From contig NW_019173983.1 of the NCBI RefSeq assembly GCF_001642475.1, forward strand, positions 62,001 to 126,000: a stretch of 64,000 bases of DNA, read 5' to 3'. Position numbers and translations under genes: made by a program. The notes beneath the pieces were generated by a model. That model was not told the origin of the DNA. It saw only the letters and a program-made list of their open reading frames with translations, and made no database searches. Origin of the DNA: Fonsecaea monophora. Lineage: Eukaryota; Ascomycota; Eurotiomycetes; Chaetothyriales; Herpotrichiellaceae. Below are positions 29,601 through 44,600 of the stretch, in pieces. How positions within the stretch are numbered: position 1 is the first letter of the stretch; each line of letters begins with the position of its first letter.

Positions 29601-32600
29601 CCAAGGCCACAACCACGACCACGACCACTGACCCCGCGAAGTGGAACGACTGGGTTCTAGACGACGCACACACCACGAGCACAGCGAGCCACAAGTCTGT
29701 GGATGCGCACGAGACCTCGACAACTACAACCGCGGCCGCTGATCCCGCCAACTGGAACAACTGGATTTTGGACGGCGAACACACGACCACGACCACGACG
29801 AACGACAAGAGCATTGACGCGCACACGACTTCTACGACGACGACGGCCAAAACCGCCATCACGGATCCTGCCCACTGGAACAACTGGATCGTGGACGACG
29901 CACACACGAGCACCACGTCAGCCAACGACAAGAGTGTGGACGCACACGAGACCTCCAGGACCACAACCTCGACGACCACGATCGCCGACCCGGCGAACTG
30001 GAATGACTGGGTCGTGGATGACGCACGCGCGACCTCTACAAGCATTACCACGAGCACAGTGAACCACAAGGACCGGAGTGTCCACGACAGACACACGACC
30101 TCGACGACTTCGGACCCTGCAAACTGGAATAACTGGGTTGCGGACGAAGCACACACATACAGCCACACGACCACGACCACGACCACGACCACCGCCGCCG
30201 TCGCTGCCACCACAACAACTTCCACCTCCACCAGCTCCCACAGCAGCACGACATGCCTCAGCCACCCCGCGGCCTCCAGCATGGTCGACAGCTTCGCCTC
30301 CCTCCTGAACGCCTACGACGACGCGACGGCCGAGAAACTCCTCTCCCCCTCCTTCACCGACACGTCGGACTCGATCAACTTCTTGGCCGGCAAGCCGTTG
30401 GGCGGCGCGGCATTCGCGAGCAAACGCGCCTTCCAGCAGGGCCAGGGCAAGAGCCAGAGCCAGGGCGCGCAACCGCCCGTCACGTTCGACGTGCTGTCCA
30501 TCGACGCCGTGACCTGTGACGTCATCGTGTTCCGGTGGGAGGCTGTTCTCGCCAATACTGGTGCCGGTGCGGGTGCCCGTGCCGGTGTTCCCGTAAAAGG
30601 CATCAACATCCTCCACACGGTCAACCCGACCGGCGCGGCCGACGGGTGGCAGATCGAGCAAGTCTTTTCAGAGTTCAACTCGGCCGTCTGGACCGTCGGG
30701 GCTGGCGGGTCCTGTGCGCCGCCTCCGGCGCAGCAGCATGGTCAAGCTCAAGCGAAAGGACAGGCGTAAGCTCCTTCGCTTTCACTAGGACAGGACAGGC
30801 CACAAGACGAGACAAGACAAGACACCTCACACACACACACACACGGCTCAGAGAGTACTTGACCTGACCTGACTTGAGGCAAAAGGTTCACAAGTCCCTA
30901 CAACGATACATATGTTGTGGGCACGACGAGGTCCGGCCAGGTCAGGTTAGGACACCGCGAGACAGACCTCCCTCCCTACCTCCTTTCGAAAAGAAAAAAA
31001 GAAAAAGAAAACCCCAAACAAAAAGTATGATACATGCACGACACCGGTAATAATCACGGGCTTGGCTTAGCTTTGCTTCATCACCCTTTTTGATATTTAC
31101 ATGGCCACGAAAAAAGAAAAGAAAAGTTATCGGAAGGGAAGAAAAAGTTATTGGAATAATGGACAAACGGGCAAAAACGGCAAAAAAGGCAAATGCAAAT
31201 TGACAAGTTGATAATGTGACAGACGGAAAATCTCCTATTTTTATGGCGAGGGGTTGAGCATGCTTTTTCTGTCTTTCTGTGTGATATATATTTCACATAG
31301 GTGTACGTTTCTCGTGTTGGTAATGTCAACGTGTTGGCTTCCATTCGTGTTATTAGCTCTCCAGATTCTGTCATTCTTGATCAGCCCAAAGTCCGCATCG
31401 ATACTTTGTGGGACGTGTAAGCTTGGAACATGACATGCGTGTACACATTTATCATCTATCTTCTCTGGCTTCTCTAGCCTCTAGTATTACCTGCGGCCAT
31501 CGCTCATAAACGAGTGTACTCAACTCATCTCGCGCAGCACTCCGTCTACACTTCAGTCTCAACAATCCTGACTCCAATGTAGCTGTGCCATTCGGGGCAA
31601 CGTGTCAAAGCTCGAAAAGTTTCCATCTGCACTGATCCAGTCACTGGTGTTGCCGCTCAAGTACTTCCCCGCCGCCGCCGAAAAGAAACTCGTGACGTAG
31701 ACATCGACCAGCGTCGAATCCGAGGTGTTGGCTCCAACACTGACATTGGCTTGCACATAATGTGGAGAAGAAGAGAAGCCCTGGTTGATGTGCACGATAT
31801 TGTCACCGTCGTTGCCAAAGTCGTCCTTGGTGACATAGCCCGGTGTCTTAATCAAGGTGGTGGCATTGACTGGCAGCGGGGCGCGTTTGAAGACTTTGTC
31901 GGTCTGCATATTCGAGAGCAAGTTCTTTGCTGAGGACCAAGGGGCAGTCATGCGCAGCCAAAAGTTCTGATACGGATTCGTCTGATAGGCATTGTCGATG
32001 GTAAATGGTCCCTTCAGCAAGTCGTAGCGGAAACCACCAGTGTTGGTGAGGATGATGCGCGGCTGATCGGTACGGTTAGGAGCGACCACGACCGCAGGAA
32101 AGACCACATTCGTGAGGTAGTTGAATAGACTTTGATTCGAGCTGATGGGGAACCGGTCGAGATAGTAGTTATCCGGGCAGCAGCCGAGTTTGTTGGTCAA
32201 CACTGGCAGACTGTTCACCGCCGCGGTGATGTTCTTGCTGATCGTCACACCCAGGCTGGAATTGAATGTCTGCTCGTTGGTGTTGGTGTGGAATTCAAAA
32301 CTGTAACGGTTAAAGTCAAGATATTGTCTCGAGTAGGACAAGGTGGAGTTGGGATTGGCCTTGACCCCAGGCACGTCCGAGGGTTTCTGGGTGATTTTGG
32401 TGGCATTTCCCATGGGCGACTTAGCTTTGGTGACAGCGCTAGGCAGACCGTTGACCGAAACCCAACCCACTGTCTCGCAATACCTCCCCGAAGCAATACC
32501 CACGGCCGACGCGTCAAAGACCACGGCGTCACGCACATGTCGATGACCCCCAAAGATCTGGATGGGAATGGTAGGATGATGTTGGCGAATGGCCGCGTAG

Positions 32601-35600
32601 ATCAACCCCCATTCTGGAGAGTTCCGAAGAGTGATATGTCCCGCGACCAGAAACATGTCGATATCCGTCCTCTTGACCTGTTCCTGGAACCAAGATTGTT
32701 TGACAGCATCACCAACCGGGGTCACAATGGTTGCATTACTATTACCGGTGAAATTGAAAAGAAAGGCAAAGGACATGATGCGGACGCCCATCTTCGTCTT
32801 CCAATACGCATAGCGATCGGAGAAGGGCGTGGGGCTGCCAGTGAGATTGAACTCGACATTCGAGGTAATGTAGCGGCCGGCCCAGTTCGGAGCAAAGTTG
32901 TGATATGTGTCATTGGCGGTTTCTGTCGTGTAGAGTTCATGGTTGCCAATTGACAGCAAATCATACGGTAGCTTTTTGAATATGGGCAGGGTGAGCTTCC
33001 CGTTGGGCTTCGTCGCATCTCCAAACCCAGTACCGTCATGTAAGTCCCCCGAGTCGATGAGGAGTAGGTCGACGCCCAGCACATCCGCCTTGGCCTTCAT
33101 CTTCTGCACAAAGTCGGCAAAATCGCCGTAGTCGGCACTGTAATTGTCATCCAGCAGGTGGCCCGCGAGCCAGCCATGGGTATCCGTGGTGTGAAGGAAA
33201 TTGACCTGACCCCAGTGCAAGTCCTTGATCTGTTGCGGCGGGGTAGGGAGAGCGGCTGGCTGGATCCGTTTGGCCAGGTCATGTCTTTTCATCAAGTCGT
33301 GGTCGACATAGCCTCCCAGGACCGGAGATGTCCAATCATGGTCGTCGCATGAATAAGAAGGCTCCAAGAACGCGGCGAGTGCAATTAGCGAAGTGAGCAG
33401 CATGGCGGACACCTCGAGAGAGCCCAGATGACTTCCAAAGAACAAGCGACAATAGCTTCACGACAATATGAACAGCCTCACCTTGCTGGCGAGGCAGGAA
33501 GAACGGGGCGGCCGGGACTTTTATCTCGCTGTGGTATAAGATGTGCAGGAGCTGCAGAGTGGTGCTCGCTTCATCCTCCTAAGATCCAAGGTGGTAGGTA
33601 GTAGAGGTGCGTAAGGCCATCGGAGCTGCTACTGCAGGTAGCCGCAGCATAGCCCTGCCGGATGCGGGAGAGGAAAGGCGAAGGAACCCAGAGTGCCATG
33701 TCAGATGGATGGTGTGAGGATGGAAAGGCTCACAGGTTGCCAGGCTGAAAGAGGGCATGATCGAGGCCTGGATCATCAGTGGCTGAACTGGACCACAACT
33801 TGAAGCTTACCAGCAGCCCCAAAGCAACTTGCTCCGGAGCTTGAGCTCGGGCAAAGCTTGTAAGGTAGCAGGGTAGCAAGGCGTTGTTCTAGCTCCTTGG
33901 ATGGCGGCTGGGCACACGACACAACATACGAGGGTCGTTGGGCTGACAACAGCACGAGGGGAGATCAATTGGAGATGATCGGAAATGGAAACCTGATGAT
34001 GATCATCTTACAAGGGAGGAGCTTTTCAGTGGATTTCAGTCGCCAAGCAAATCCTAGTACGAAGCGAGGAAGTACGAGTATCGAGCACGTGAGTGCACAT
34101 GGCTCGTAGACAATCACCATCCGCAGGCACTCCGTAGTAGCAGGGCTCATCACCATCCCAGCCTGCGCCCATACATCTTACTTTCCTTGCCAACTTCCAC
34201 ATTGTCTATCTTGAACTTGATATATGGCTCATAGCTCTATACCCAAAGTCTCCAGGTAGCGAATATCCATTCCTCTAACAAAAGTGTCGTACATCATGCA
34301 GAGTCTTATTTCAACATGGCCACGTCTCATTTCATATTCATCAACACATGATCGGATTCACCGCAAATGCCCCCTGTGACAGCTTCGTTAGCACCACTAT
34401 TATCGAAATTAGCAGAAAACACTCACCTGGTTTTGCATCGCCAGTTCAGCAAATCTCCTCTGTACATTCTCGTCATCTTCCAGAAGCTTGTCAATCACCT
34501 TGACATCGTCGATGACCCAGAAATCCCGGAAAGCTACCACAATGTTTTCGGTATGCTTGCGCACCACATCATCATCCACCGCGGCAAAGCAGAGTCGGTA
34601 GTATTGCCAACCTTTCTCCTCTCTGATTTCGGGCGTAGGGCAAAACATGCTTCCAGGGGCCAGCAGAACAAGGTACGGCTCGGTCGTAAGCCACACCCAA
34701 AGCGCTTGGGAAAGTCGTTGATGGTCGACCTCGTTGAAGAGAGGATGTGTTTCAAATCGTGCATGCAACCAAAGGAACATGCCAGCCATAGGGTAATCAA
34801 AATCGTACAGCTGCGTCTTGTGGACCACTTCGTATTCAAGGTCATCAGGCGCAAAGGCGTTTGATTTCGGCTTTGACTCTTGAATCAGATATTTCCCCTC
34901 TTCCAGAGTCGACGCCATAATCTGCATTCGTCGTTCGTAATTGCCCCGTAAGCCTTCGAGCCATCGAACCCAGCCGTCCGCCTTCCATCCCCTACCATCC
35001 TTGCTACCTCCTTTGCCGGGATCGCCGTCGTGGGAGGGTCCGATGATGAGTTCCGCAATCATACTCTGAACGAATCCGCTGGGTTGCTGGGTGCTTGTCT
35101 CCGTGATACGCAGGATTCTCTCAATCACTTCAGGCTGGGCTGTGATCCAGCCTAATCGACAGCCCGGAGCAACTGTCTTGCTGAAAGTATCTAGTCGGAC
35201 GACTCTTCCATCCACATCAACCGAGAGGTATGAAGGGACAAGGCTATCCAAGAATGGAAAACCACTGGATTTGCCACCGGGGGCGGTGTTGTAGTTGTAT
35301 GAGCTGTCCGAGGGGAAGTTCTCCGATACAAGTTGACCTCTGTTTCTCATGGACAGCTCATTTGCCGAAGGATATTGCAGGTACCAGTACGGATCGTCTT
35401 CGATGATGATGATGTCGTATTTTGAACACAGGCCATAGATTTCTTTCCGCCTTTTTAGTGACAGTAATCCAGAGGTTGGGTTTTGGCCCATTCTGTTCCT
35501 GTTAGTGCAGTTTATAGTGTGGTCAAGATGGCACTCACGTCACCGTATACATCAAATGTGGTCTCTTGCCCTTGTTTTTGTCCCAGTTCACCAGGACTTC

Positions 35601-38600
35601 CTGCAGTCCTCCCTTGCCATACGCAACCATTCCTTCGTCGTCCATGGCCACTGGGACCACATTGAGCCCTCGAGGCCGAGCGGCTTGAATGGCATTCATG
35701 TACGCGAACTCTTCGCATAGTATGCCCTCACGTTCTCGAATCCAATCTCTTTCCTCGTCCCAGATGTTGCTGAAGCATTCAAGCGCCTTCGAAAATCCAT
35801 CAGTAGAGCCACAGGTCAAAATCACGTCTGGTCCGTCCTTGTAAGGCACATTGGGATGGAGATTTGTGCGTGCAAAGTCTCGTATGAAACTGTAGAGGGG
35901 CGGATATCCCTGAGCGGTGCCATATTGCAGAGCGGTGGTCAGGTCGATCTTGCGCAGGAGGTTTGGTTCGGCGGAATCGTGGGGAACAAGAACGCGCGAG
36001 GCTGTTGGAGCTTCTGAGAGACATATCTTTGCAGCCTCAGACGCGGGGGGATCGACAGGCCTGTTGGGAGTGGGCTTGAACCGATCGGGGAGCGCCGTGG
36101 ATGCTTCCAGCGTGTCATACGGAAAGTATCCTGGGTTTGGAAGTCCTGGTAACGGTCAGCTAGCCAGACTCAACGTCAAAGCGACAACTTGCCTCCAGCA
36201 AGGTTTCCGATCCCGGGAATAGCAAAATATTTATAGAAAGCCTTCATCTGGCTGGCAGCACGACGCTTGGTGACCCGCGAATAGAGATGGGACATGTCCT
36301 TGGGCGCAGGTTTGTCAGTGCTGGTCGCCATGGCTGCACAGTGTTGGGGCTGTCGGGCTGAAGCGATAGTTCTGTCCAAGGTAAGTCAGTCACCTAAAGA
36401 AGGACCCAAATGTCCAAAATCAAATACAACTCAGAAACTCCAGTCAGCGGGAGAATTGTAATCAAGAAGTTCCAGTTGCATTGATCGATGACTATTTGAC
36501 ACTGGCATGGCGTGCGGCCAGAGCCCGACTGCCGACCCCGATAGCGATAAGGAAAGTCCATTGACCACCGGAAGACGCGTTCCGCCAGTGCCTGCTGGAG
36601 TGAGGCTAGCGCAATTGGGCGCCCCGTCCCTGGTACTGGCTGGTGCTGGTATATTTATTACTCAGCATCCCCGTCTCTTCGGCATCTTGACCTTCCGCGC
36701 CTTTGGGGACGAGTCTCGGTCGAGAGATGTTGGGAGTCCCGGTGCTGTTACCATGCGGACATCGTCATGCTCTGATGATTTGTGTGCAGCTGTATTGATT
36801 TTCTAGGCCGCTAGTGAGTATGTGCATGTCGAGTCCATCAACTCCCAGTTCTCCATCATTAGCATAACCCTGTGTCATTCATTATGTTCTGGATGTCACC
36901 GTCCATCACGCCCGTCGTTGCTTTCCAAGATGTGCAATGCCGTGGGAGATGCAGTCTCAAATTGGTGGTTCTCTCTTCGTAACCCGCATCCACATGTCGC
37001 TTACAATGAAGACTCCTGCACTAAAGGATTTCCATGGGTGCTGAGGGTCGACAATGGTGAACTCGAAATTCCGAAGAAGCTGCAGCAGGGGCAGGTCAGA
37101 AACTGTTTTGGAACGCAATCGTCCAAAGAGCAAGTCTGGCACCAAACTTACCTGCGCGAAGACCTTGTTGAGTTCAATGAACGCAATGCTCTTCCCGAGG
37201 CACGACGACCTCCCGTACCCAAATACCATGTCGACATTAGCCTCCTTACGCTTGATCTCCTCCGGTGTCCCCTCCAGGAATCGCTCGGGTCGAAACACCC
37301 TAGCATCGGGGCCCCACAATCCCTCATCTAGGAACAGGCCAAATGCACAATATCCGATCTTCGTTCCTCCTGGGACGTAGTACCCGTTGAGGGTGTCTCC
37401 CCCAGGCGGCACAGACTTGGACTGGAGCCCCGTAACGGGGGGATGAATGCGCAAGCCTTCTTTGATCACAGCTTGGAGATACGGCAATTTGCGGGCCTCC
37501 GAGTCCTGAATGGGATCGGAGATGTTGGCGGACGAAAGCTCGGTCAAAACTTTTGCCAAAACCGGCGGGTTGGTGAGGATATGAAGCATCGTCGCACGTA
37601 TCGCCGATGCTGTGGTGTCGCTGCCGGCGAGGATTTGGACCAAGGTCTCCGTTTCGGCGTCTTCTTGTGAGAGGCCATGTCGAAGGAATGATCCCAGCAT
37701 GTCCATTCGTGGTTTTGCTCCAGGTCGGAATCTCTCAGCTACCACCTCCTTTGCCACTCCCATGATTTTACCCAGGCCATATGCATCGGTATCCTTTGGC
37801 ATAAGAAACCTCATCAATGGTGACTGAAAGACCTTGGACAACCCTGGAAACGCTGCACACAAAATCATGGCCGGAATGGAGCTTTCTGTTGTCTGGATAT
37901 ACTGGAATACATCTTCATCCTTCTCAAGGTATCCGAATGCTCCCCCAAAGGCAATGGTGGAGAGGATGTCGAGAGTCAAGTATTGTGCCTTCCGTGCAAA
38001 ATCCATCGGTTTGAATTCTTCGGGGGTGGAGAGATAGTTGCGTTCGATGAGGCCGACAAGCTTTGCAATACACTCGTCGATTGACTGCTCGAGGGTGGGA
38101 TTCTCTTTGCCAGCATACTATTGACAGTGTCAGCATCCCACGACCAAATTTGGAAAACAGCTTCTATTCAAATACCCCAGGGGCCATCTTGGCGCGAAGC
38201 ATCGCATGTCTCTCCTCGTTTCGCTCGGAGAGAATGTTATCACGATCGACTCGAAGGGCATCATACCAGTCAGATCGACGGTACGGAGATCTAGCCGCAC
38301 CCATTGTCTTGAGTATTTCGGGGTCACATGTGATGAGGTCGTTCGGTCCGATGCGAACGAGGGAACCTACGAGTTACGTGTCAGCCAGAAGTGAATTTTG
38401 GCACCCCCCTTTTCAACGGGGTTGTACCATATCTGAAGCATTGTTCCGCAGACTCGATGTACATGGACCCATCCCAAGTGTGTTTGAGCAGCCATCCTTT
38501 TGAAAACCCAGCGGAGAAGGGACCAGGGATGTGTCGCAGGCGGTACCAGTCGTAAAATGTCTTTGCGAACGAGTAGATTAAGTAGGCCCCGAGCCCAATA

Positions 38601-41600
38601 CCAAGGTAGGCGAGGGCGAGCATGTTTGCTTCCTGGGGAGTACAAGAGATAGATGTGATGTCCAACTTGTGTTCACCGCGGGGAGAGTTTCAGATCGGAT
38701 CTCGCATCGTACGTGTTTGCCCTTTTTTGCGGGAGCTCTCCGTGATGAGCAACGGTGCCGATTCCCTACTGTGGATCACACTGTGAGAAGCAAAAGACGA
38801 GATAAGGAAGGACTGACAGCCACGTCTGGGGGAAGATGTCGTACAGCAGATGTCAAACGGCGGCACCCAAACGGGTCTGTTGCAGTAGCGTTGGTCTGTT
38901 GGTCAGTGACCATGCAGTGAGTAACGAGTGAGGATGGGGTGGCATTGGTTCCATGTTCCTGCGGGTGCGGCGAATCTTGACACCAGGTTCCCACAATTTC
39001 TTCACGGCAAAGAGGGAAGCTACACGGGTACCAACCGGGGGGGAGAAGTTGCGTTTCACACATTCACTGCATTCTCGATTTGTCTGGGTCTGGACCCGCC
39101 CTTTGAGGTATTTCCTGGATTATATTATTCGTCACCGAACAGCGGGACTGCATATAGCCCAGAAAGTTATTGCTACTACCTCCCTACATGTCAAATCCTA
39201 CCGCCAGGTTTCCCCAAGTCCTTCAGCTCGCTTACCCGGCCAACATGTGTTAGTCCTAAGCAGCAAACCTGCTGGATGCCAACCACATCTGCCGGCGTAC
39301 AACATTTTGGCGTCCCGATCGGCTATTGGGGCTTTGTCCCACTGATGGAGTATCTGATGTTTCACCCGTCAGTCTCGCCCATGTCACAGCGCCGGAACAC
39401 GGAGGGGTTGCTCACATGGGCCAGAACGCATGATACCTCGTGTTCCTCATGTCTTTGCGAACGTCGATCAGAAATGCCTCGAGCTCATCTGCTGTCCACG
39501 CTAAACCTCGTGTGAAAAGTGCCAGGCTGATGCCGGACAGCGAGGTAGTGAAGTTGTGATAAGTCCAGATACCTGCAGAAGTCGGCTTCGTGAGCATCTT
39601 CGGCTCCATCACATCCGGGCCAGATTGATGCAGGCTCACCGATCTTGGTCAGGGTGGACTCTTTCTTCCATGGGTTCATTGGCCAAATGTAGGGTGTTTC
39701 CACCACGTCGACGAAGCCCGTCTCAATCATAATTCCCCTTACAGACTCAACACTGTCCAGGGGACACCCCAGCTGCTTACTCGCTTCGAGCATATAAGCT
39801 GCCCATCTGGCCAATGCAGAATTCGCGGGAAGGGTTCCGTCCTCACACGTGAGATGGAACGATATATCTTGTACCTCAAGCATCGCTCCCGGGGCAAGGT
39901 TTCTGTGCGAACGATCAGCACCAACGACAAGTTTGAGCTTGGCTCTCGCCCTTACTCGTAGCATTGCCGAATGAACTGCCTCCAGTCTGCAATAGCACCT
40001 GTCATGAATCGGCTGAAGATGAAATCGAATTGGTAGCCGAAGACCCATGGTTGCCCGACGTCCATGATCTCGAACCTCACGTTGGGGGGAACACTACTTG
40101 TCAAAATGAGCAAACGAAGACCGGGAGTCTGATTAGACTTACTACGTCGGTTGCACAGGGCTGACATCCACCCCGAGCACCTTTTCTCTGTCAAATGTCA
40201 CTCACGTGGGTTCCATGGCGGCAGCGTCAACTCACCATGGCTTCCGGATGAAGGTCACCTTTGACACCATGTCAGTCGCCCTCTCTTCTCGGAACCGGGA
40301 GACGTATTCCCTTACCGTACTCGACGGACCAGATGCCCGTCCCAGTGCCGATATCTAGCACATGGTGCAGATCTCTGGTCTTTTCCACCCCACAGGTCGA
40401 CAATTTGTTGTTAAAGGTCATCTTGAGCAGATGATGTTGGAGGTCTAGTCAGACCTACCGTTAGCGAACCCGTGATGGAGAGGGAACCAGGGCGAGATAC
40501 TGTACCTAGACGATCTAGCTCTATCTGTCAAGACAATGATATCAGCACCGTGGTCTCCGACCTGTCAGGTGACAGCGGGGCAAAACACCAATACCTCATC
40601 GTTGGGCAGGACATATGCTGAAGACAATTAGTTCCAGGTAAATACGTGCTTCAATGACGTACTTCGCTCGCCGTAGGCGTTGTATGTCCTCCCATGTTCT
40701 TGTATGTAATCAAAGATACTTGAAGTCAAAGACGACGTGGACAGAAGATCATCTTCCTGAGTGGTATGTCAGCTTGCCATCTCTGTTTTGACATGGTTGA
40801 AGGTTCACATCTCCAAGTGCCGAGTCAGCGTCATCCGCGGCGCCTATGGGCGGGTCCTGGCAAGCGACATCAGTATTCGACCGGAGCCATGTAAACAGCA
40901 AAGAGGTGATCAACCCTACAGGATCAGGATCAGGCTCGGTGGGGGGATCATGATCTTCCATTGGGAGTGACATCAGCCACAGAGGACTCAGAGGACATTT
41001 ATTGAGGAGGAATGATGGAGACTTCCATGAGAAGACGTATTTAGAGTCATTCTTGAAGGGACTTGCATTGTTTGCTTCGAGATATACTCTGCGTTTCTCT
41101 GCGAAGCGCAGATCCGAGTCTATCCAGTTCGTGTTGCGGTTGTGAACCCTTGTCTGTATGCTCCCTTTGCTCCCCCGAATACCTGGTGTAACGTGTGATG
41201 CATGGGGATTTAAAGACTGTCTGCTTCCGGCTGGCTGCGTTGTGTATCTCCCACCTCTTGCGGCGTGGCACATCACGGACAGCCTGATTTGATCTCACGC
41301 CATGTGGCCCAGTTGGTCACACAAGATGGCTTAGTGAAAGGATCAAGGTTCCATTGGTGTAAACGTTGTTCTAGGGCTGCTGTCGATCAACGAGCATGAT
41401 ATTTCTGATTGAGTTTGATGGTCTCAACGGTTGGGGGAACTTGGGAGAGCTTCTGCTTCGAGTTCGATCCTGATATGCAAGGTTTTTTACCTTTGCTGAC
41501 CATCCTTTTCGATTTGTAGCTAGTTTGCAAGGAAGATCTGTTCTAGGCTACAGCTGCCTGCGACAGTGTAGCTGCACCACACCCATTTCGGATGTGATAT

Positions 41601-44600
41601 GACGTGTATCACAGACAACATCAATACCAATATTTGCCGGCGACTTATTGGAAGCGTAGGTGGGATATTACGTAGGAGAAGGGTCAACTCGTGGCATGAC
41701 CAAGGCAATACCCGAGTTTGGTCTTCAGTCGTTGGTGTTCTAGGCCCATCAGCAGGAACTGTGGTCGGATTTGAATCGTGGCTTGAAGGTTGCAAACACG
41801 AGCAGCCGTTGCTGCTGTGGACCACTCGGGTAGAAGCAACATGGGGGATCCATGTCAGGATTTGTACGAGGTTGTGCGGTTTTGACTGGCTTGACTGGTT
41901 GGACATTCACTTCCTCGACGACGCGTGGGGGAGACTTGGCAGCTAAGAGACGCGTAGACGGGAAGCGCCTCCATCCGACTAATTATTATCTCGAGGACTC
42001 ACCACTGGTGAACCCTCCCACCCAATGCACAGCTAGTCACTATAAGTCCACATCCTTGTATGAATGCAGAAGGTCGCGTCTAATATGGACTTCTTCTCCT
42101 CGTTCAATTTCTCCATCATCGCCATGGTCGACACTCTGCATATGCAAGACTGCGGCATTCCACGTCGACTCACCCAATGACATTCACTCCTGTGACCAGC
42201 CCCATCTGCGGCCCTCCACGTTACCTCCTCCATCATCATAGTTCCCCGTCCGTAACCATATCCTTTCTGCCGTTATGCTCGTGACCTCTTCTCAGCGGTT
42301 TTATCTTCCGCCCTTGGGTCCTTCTCGCGTCGTCTTTTACAGTTACCCTCAAGTCGATCGAATAACAAGACTGGCTGGGGATCACGGTATTCATGTCTCC
42401 GTAACTAAGAGCTAGCAGACCAGCCAAGGGTTACACTCAGAATGCATATTCAGCCAGCCTCCATCACAAGAGTAAGGTCCCGCAAGGAAGCGGCGCAAAG
42501 ACAGTGAAACCATGCGCATACTCGCTTGAGTCTGCCAGTGACTCGTCCATCTCAACGATGCAAGGGAGTAATCATCCTTCCAATATCGCTAATGAAAAAT
42601 TCATCAGGTCGATCCAGTACAGAGATGGTCGCCTGGAAGATGAGGCCATACTCGGAGTGGAAGCATGGACATGGACAAGCAGTGGTGACTTTATCTCCAG
42701 ATGTCCTCCCTGGTTCTGGACTGGGGGGTCCGTCAAAACCAAGCAAAACATTGCATACCACTCCAGCGAGCAGCCAAACCTCAAAAAACAAGACTTGCCA
42801 AATATGTGTCTATGGATGGCTAACACCCACCAGAACTTCGACAACCTTGGAGGCAAGCACATGAGACATGAGGCGCCGCTACGCACCGTCCTGTTGACAC
42901 AACCTTGAATGATGGAAGGACTTCAAGAGGCGAGTTGACGGGAATTCACATCAAGAAGGGCAATATACCGCGTCTTGATCGGCAGGGGGACTTTGTAGCT
43001 CGCCACATTTACGTAGAAGTCCAAGAGTGCACATTTGAACATGCTGTGTAGGTAGAACTCCAATTGCACTCGATACTTCTGAACGAAAGCCGTGTCCGCG
43101 CTGTCAACGTGCTAGCAGCTTCACATTGGTGACATCTCAGACTTGAAGAAATTACCGGATGGCTCGGTCGTGATCTGCTCTTGGCAGCCTCATTTGCCGC
43201 AAGCTTCCGGTCATGCTCAGCCTCGTGGGCTGGTAGGGACAACAGGCATAATTGTGTACCGAACCTGCTTGGGAGCGGTGATGGCGGTGGTTGTCAACAT
43301 GAAGACAATACATCATCGATTAGGTGTCGCTGGAGAAGTACAATTACGGCGTATAACTGTAGCATCCTGGTGCGTGGCAGCCGAGGCCGCAGATGAGCTC
43401 GGCGGTGTCTTTCTGCCAGCGTCAGCAACACGCCGCGCATTCAACCCGCTTCATTCGCTTCTCATCCTCAGTCACACGCCTCGTTTATTCTTAGCATTGG
43501 GTTGTTTGCGTGTCCCCTGACCTGCTTCTGGTCCCATGCTTCTGCCTTGTATCACAATGTCCTCTCTTGCATAGCTACTGCGGAATTGTTAACCTCTGTA
43601 CCTTCGAACCCTCTGAATCCTATACCCCTCGTCCGCCGCAATGGTCGGATATCGCGACAACGCAGATGATCCCGCATCCGAGACTCTACCTCTCTCGGAT
43701 GGAGAGACAGCGCTTGGGGCCCGAAGCCCAGAGTTGCACGTCCAGTCTACCCCGGATTCACCCTCCTCGACTGCGCTCCCGATCCCTGTGTGGCTACGAG
43801 AATCGGCCAATTCCTTCAAGTACAAATGGGTGCCCCTACCTCTGCGAAAGGCGGGCAGGGCAATCGTAACATGGGTCAAGGGTCCGGTTCCTCCCCGAGT
43901 TCTCAAGATTGAGCCAATATACCCCAAGATTCAGCAAGCGCCTATTAGACTGTTGGATAGATATGCGCCGAAGAAAAAACACCGAGTCATCCTGCTCATG
44001 GCACTCTACGTTTGCTGGTTTCTTACGTGGTCGCTCATGCTCAAGAATCACTCTACATCTGGGTTCATCAAGGGATACGGCAAGCCGAGCAATCTGTGGT
44101 GCGGCGCCAGTTTCTGGAACGAAGGCAATGGATGCGGATTGAATGGGAACATGTGTCGTCCGTTCTCGTCGGCCCATTTGACCTTCCGCTGTCCTGCGAA
44201 TTGTAAAGGCACTCATCTCCTGGAAGAACACATTGTTGGGAACCAGTCATTGCGGTATCAAGGGTTGGTCGTGGGCGGGCCGAAACCTGACGAACCCGAG
44301 TCGATGCCCGTCTACCGAGCAGACAGTTTTATCTGCCAGGCCGCCATTCACGCGGGCATCGTGACCGAAGCCTCCGGCGGTTGCGGAGTGGCCACGCTCA
44401 TCGGATCTCACACAAACTTCCCATCCACCAAGGCTAATGGGATTGAGAGTACGAGCTTTCTAGGGACATTCCCGCGATCGTTCACCTTCCAGCGCCTCTC
44501 GGCCGCTCAAGCCACATGCCCCACGGATTCGCGATGGCCTCTTTTTGTGGTCACTGCTGTAGCGTTGGTTGTTCTCTCCATCTTCACCACCTCGCCCGCT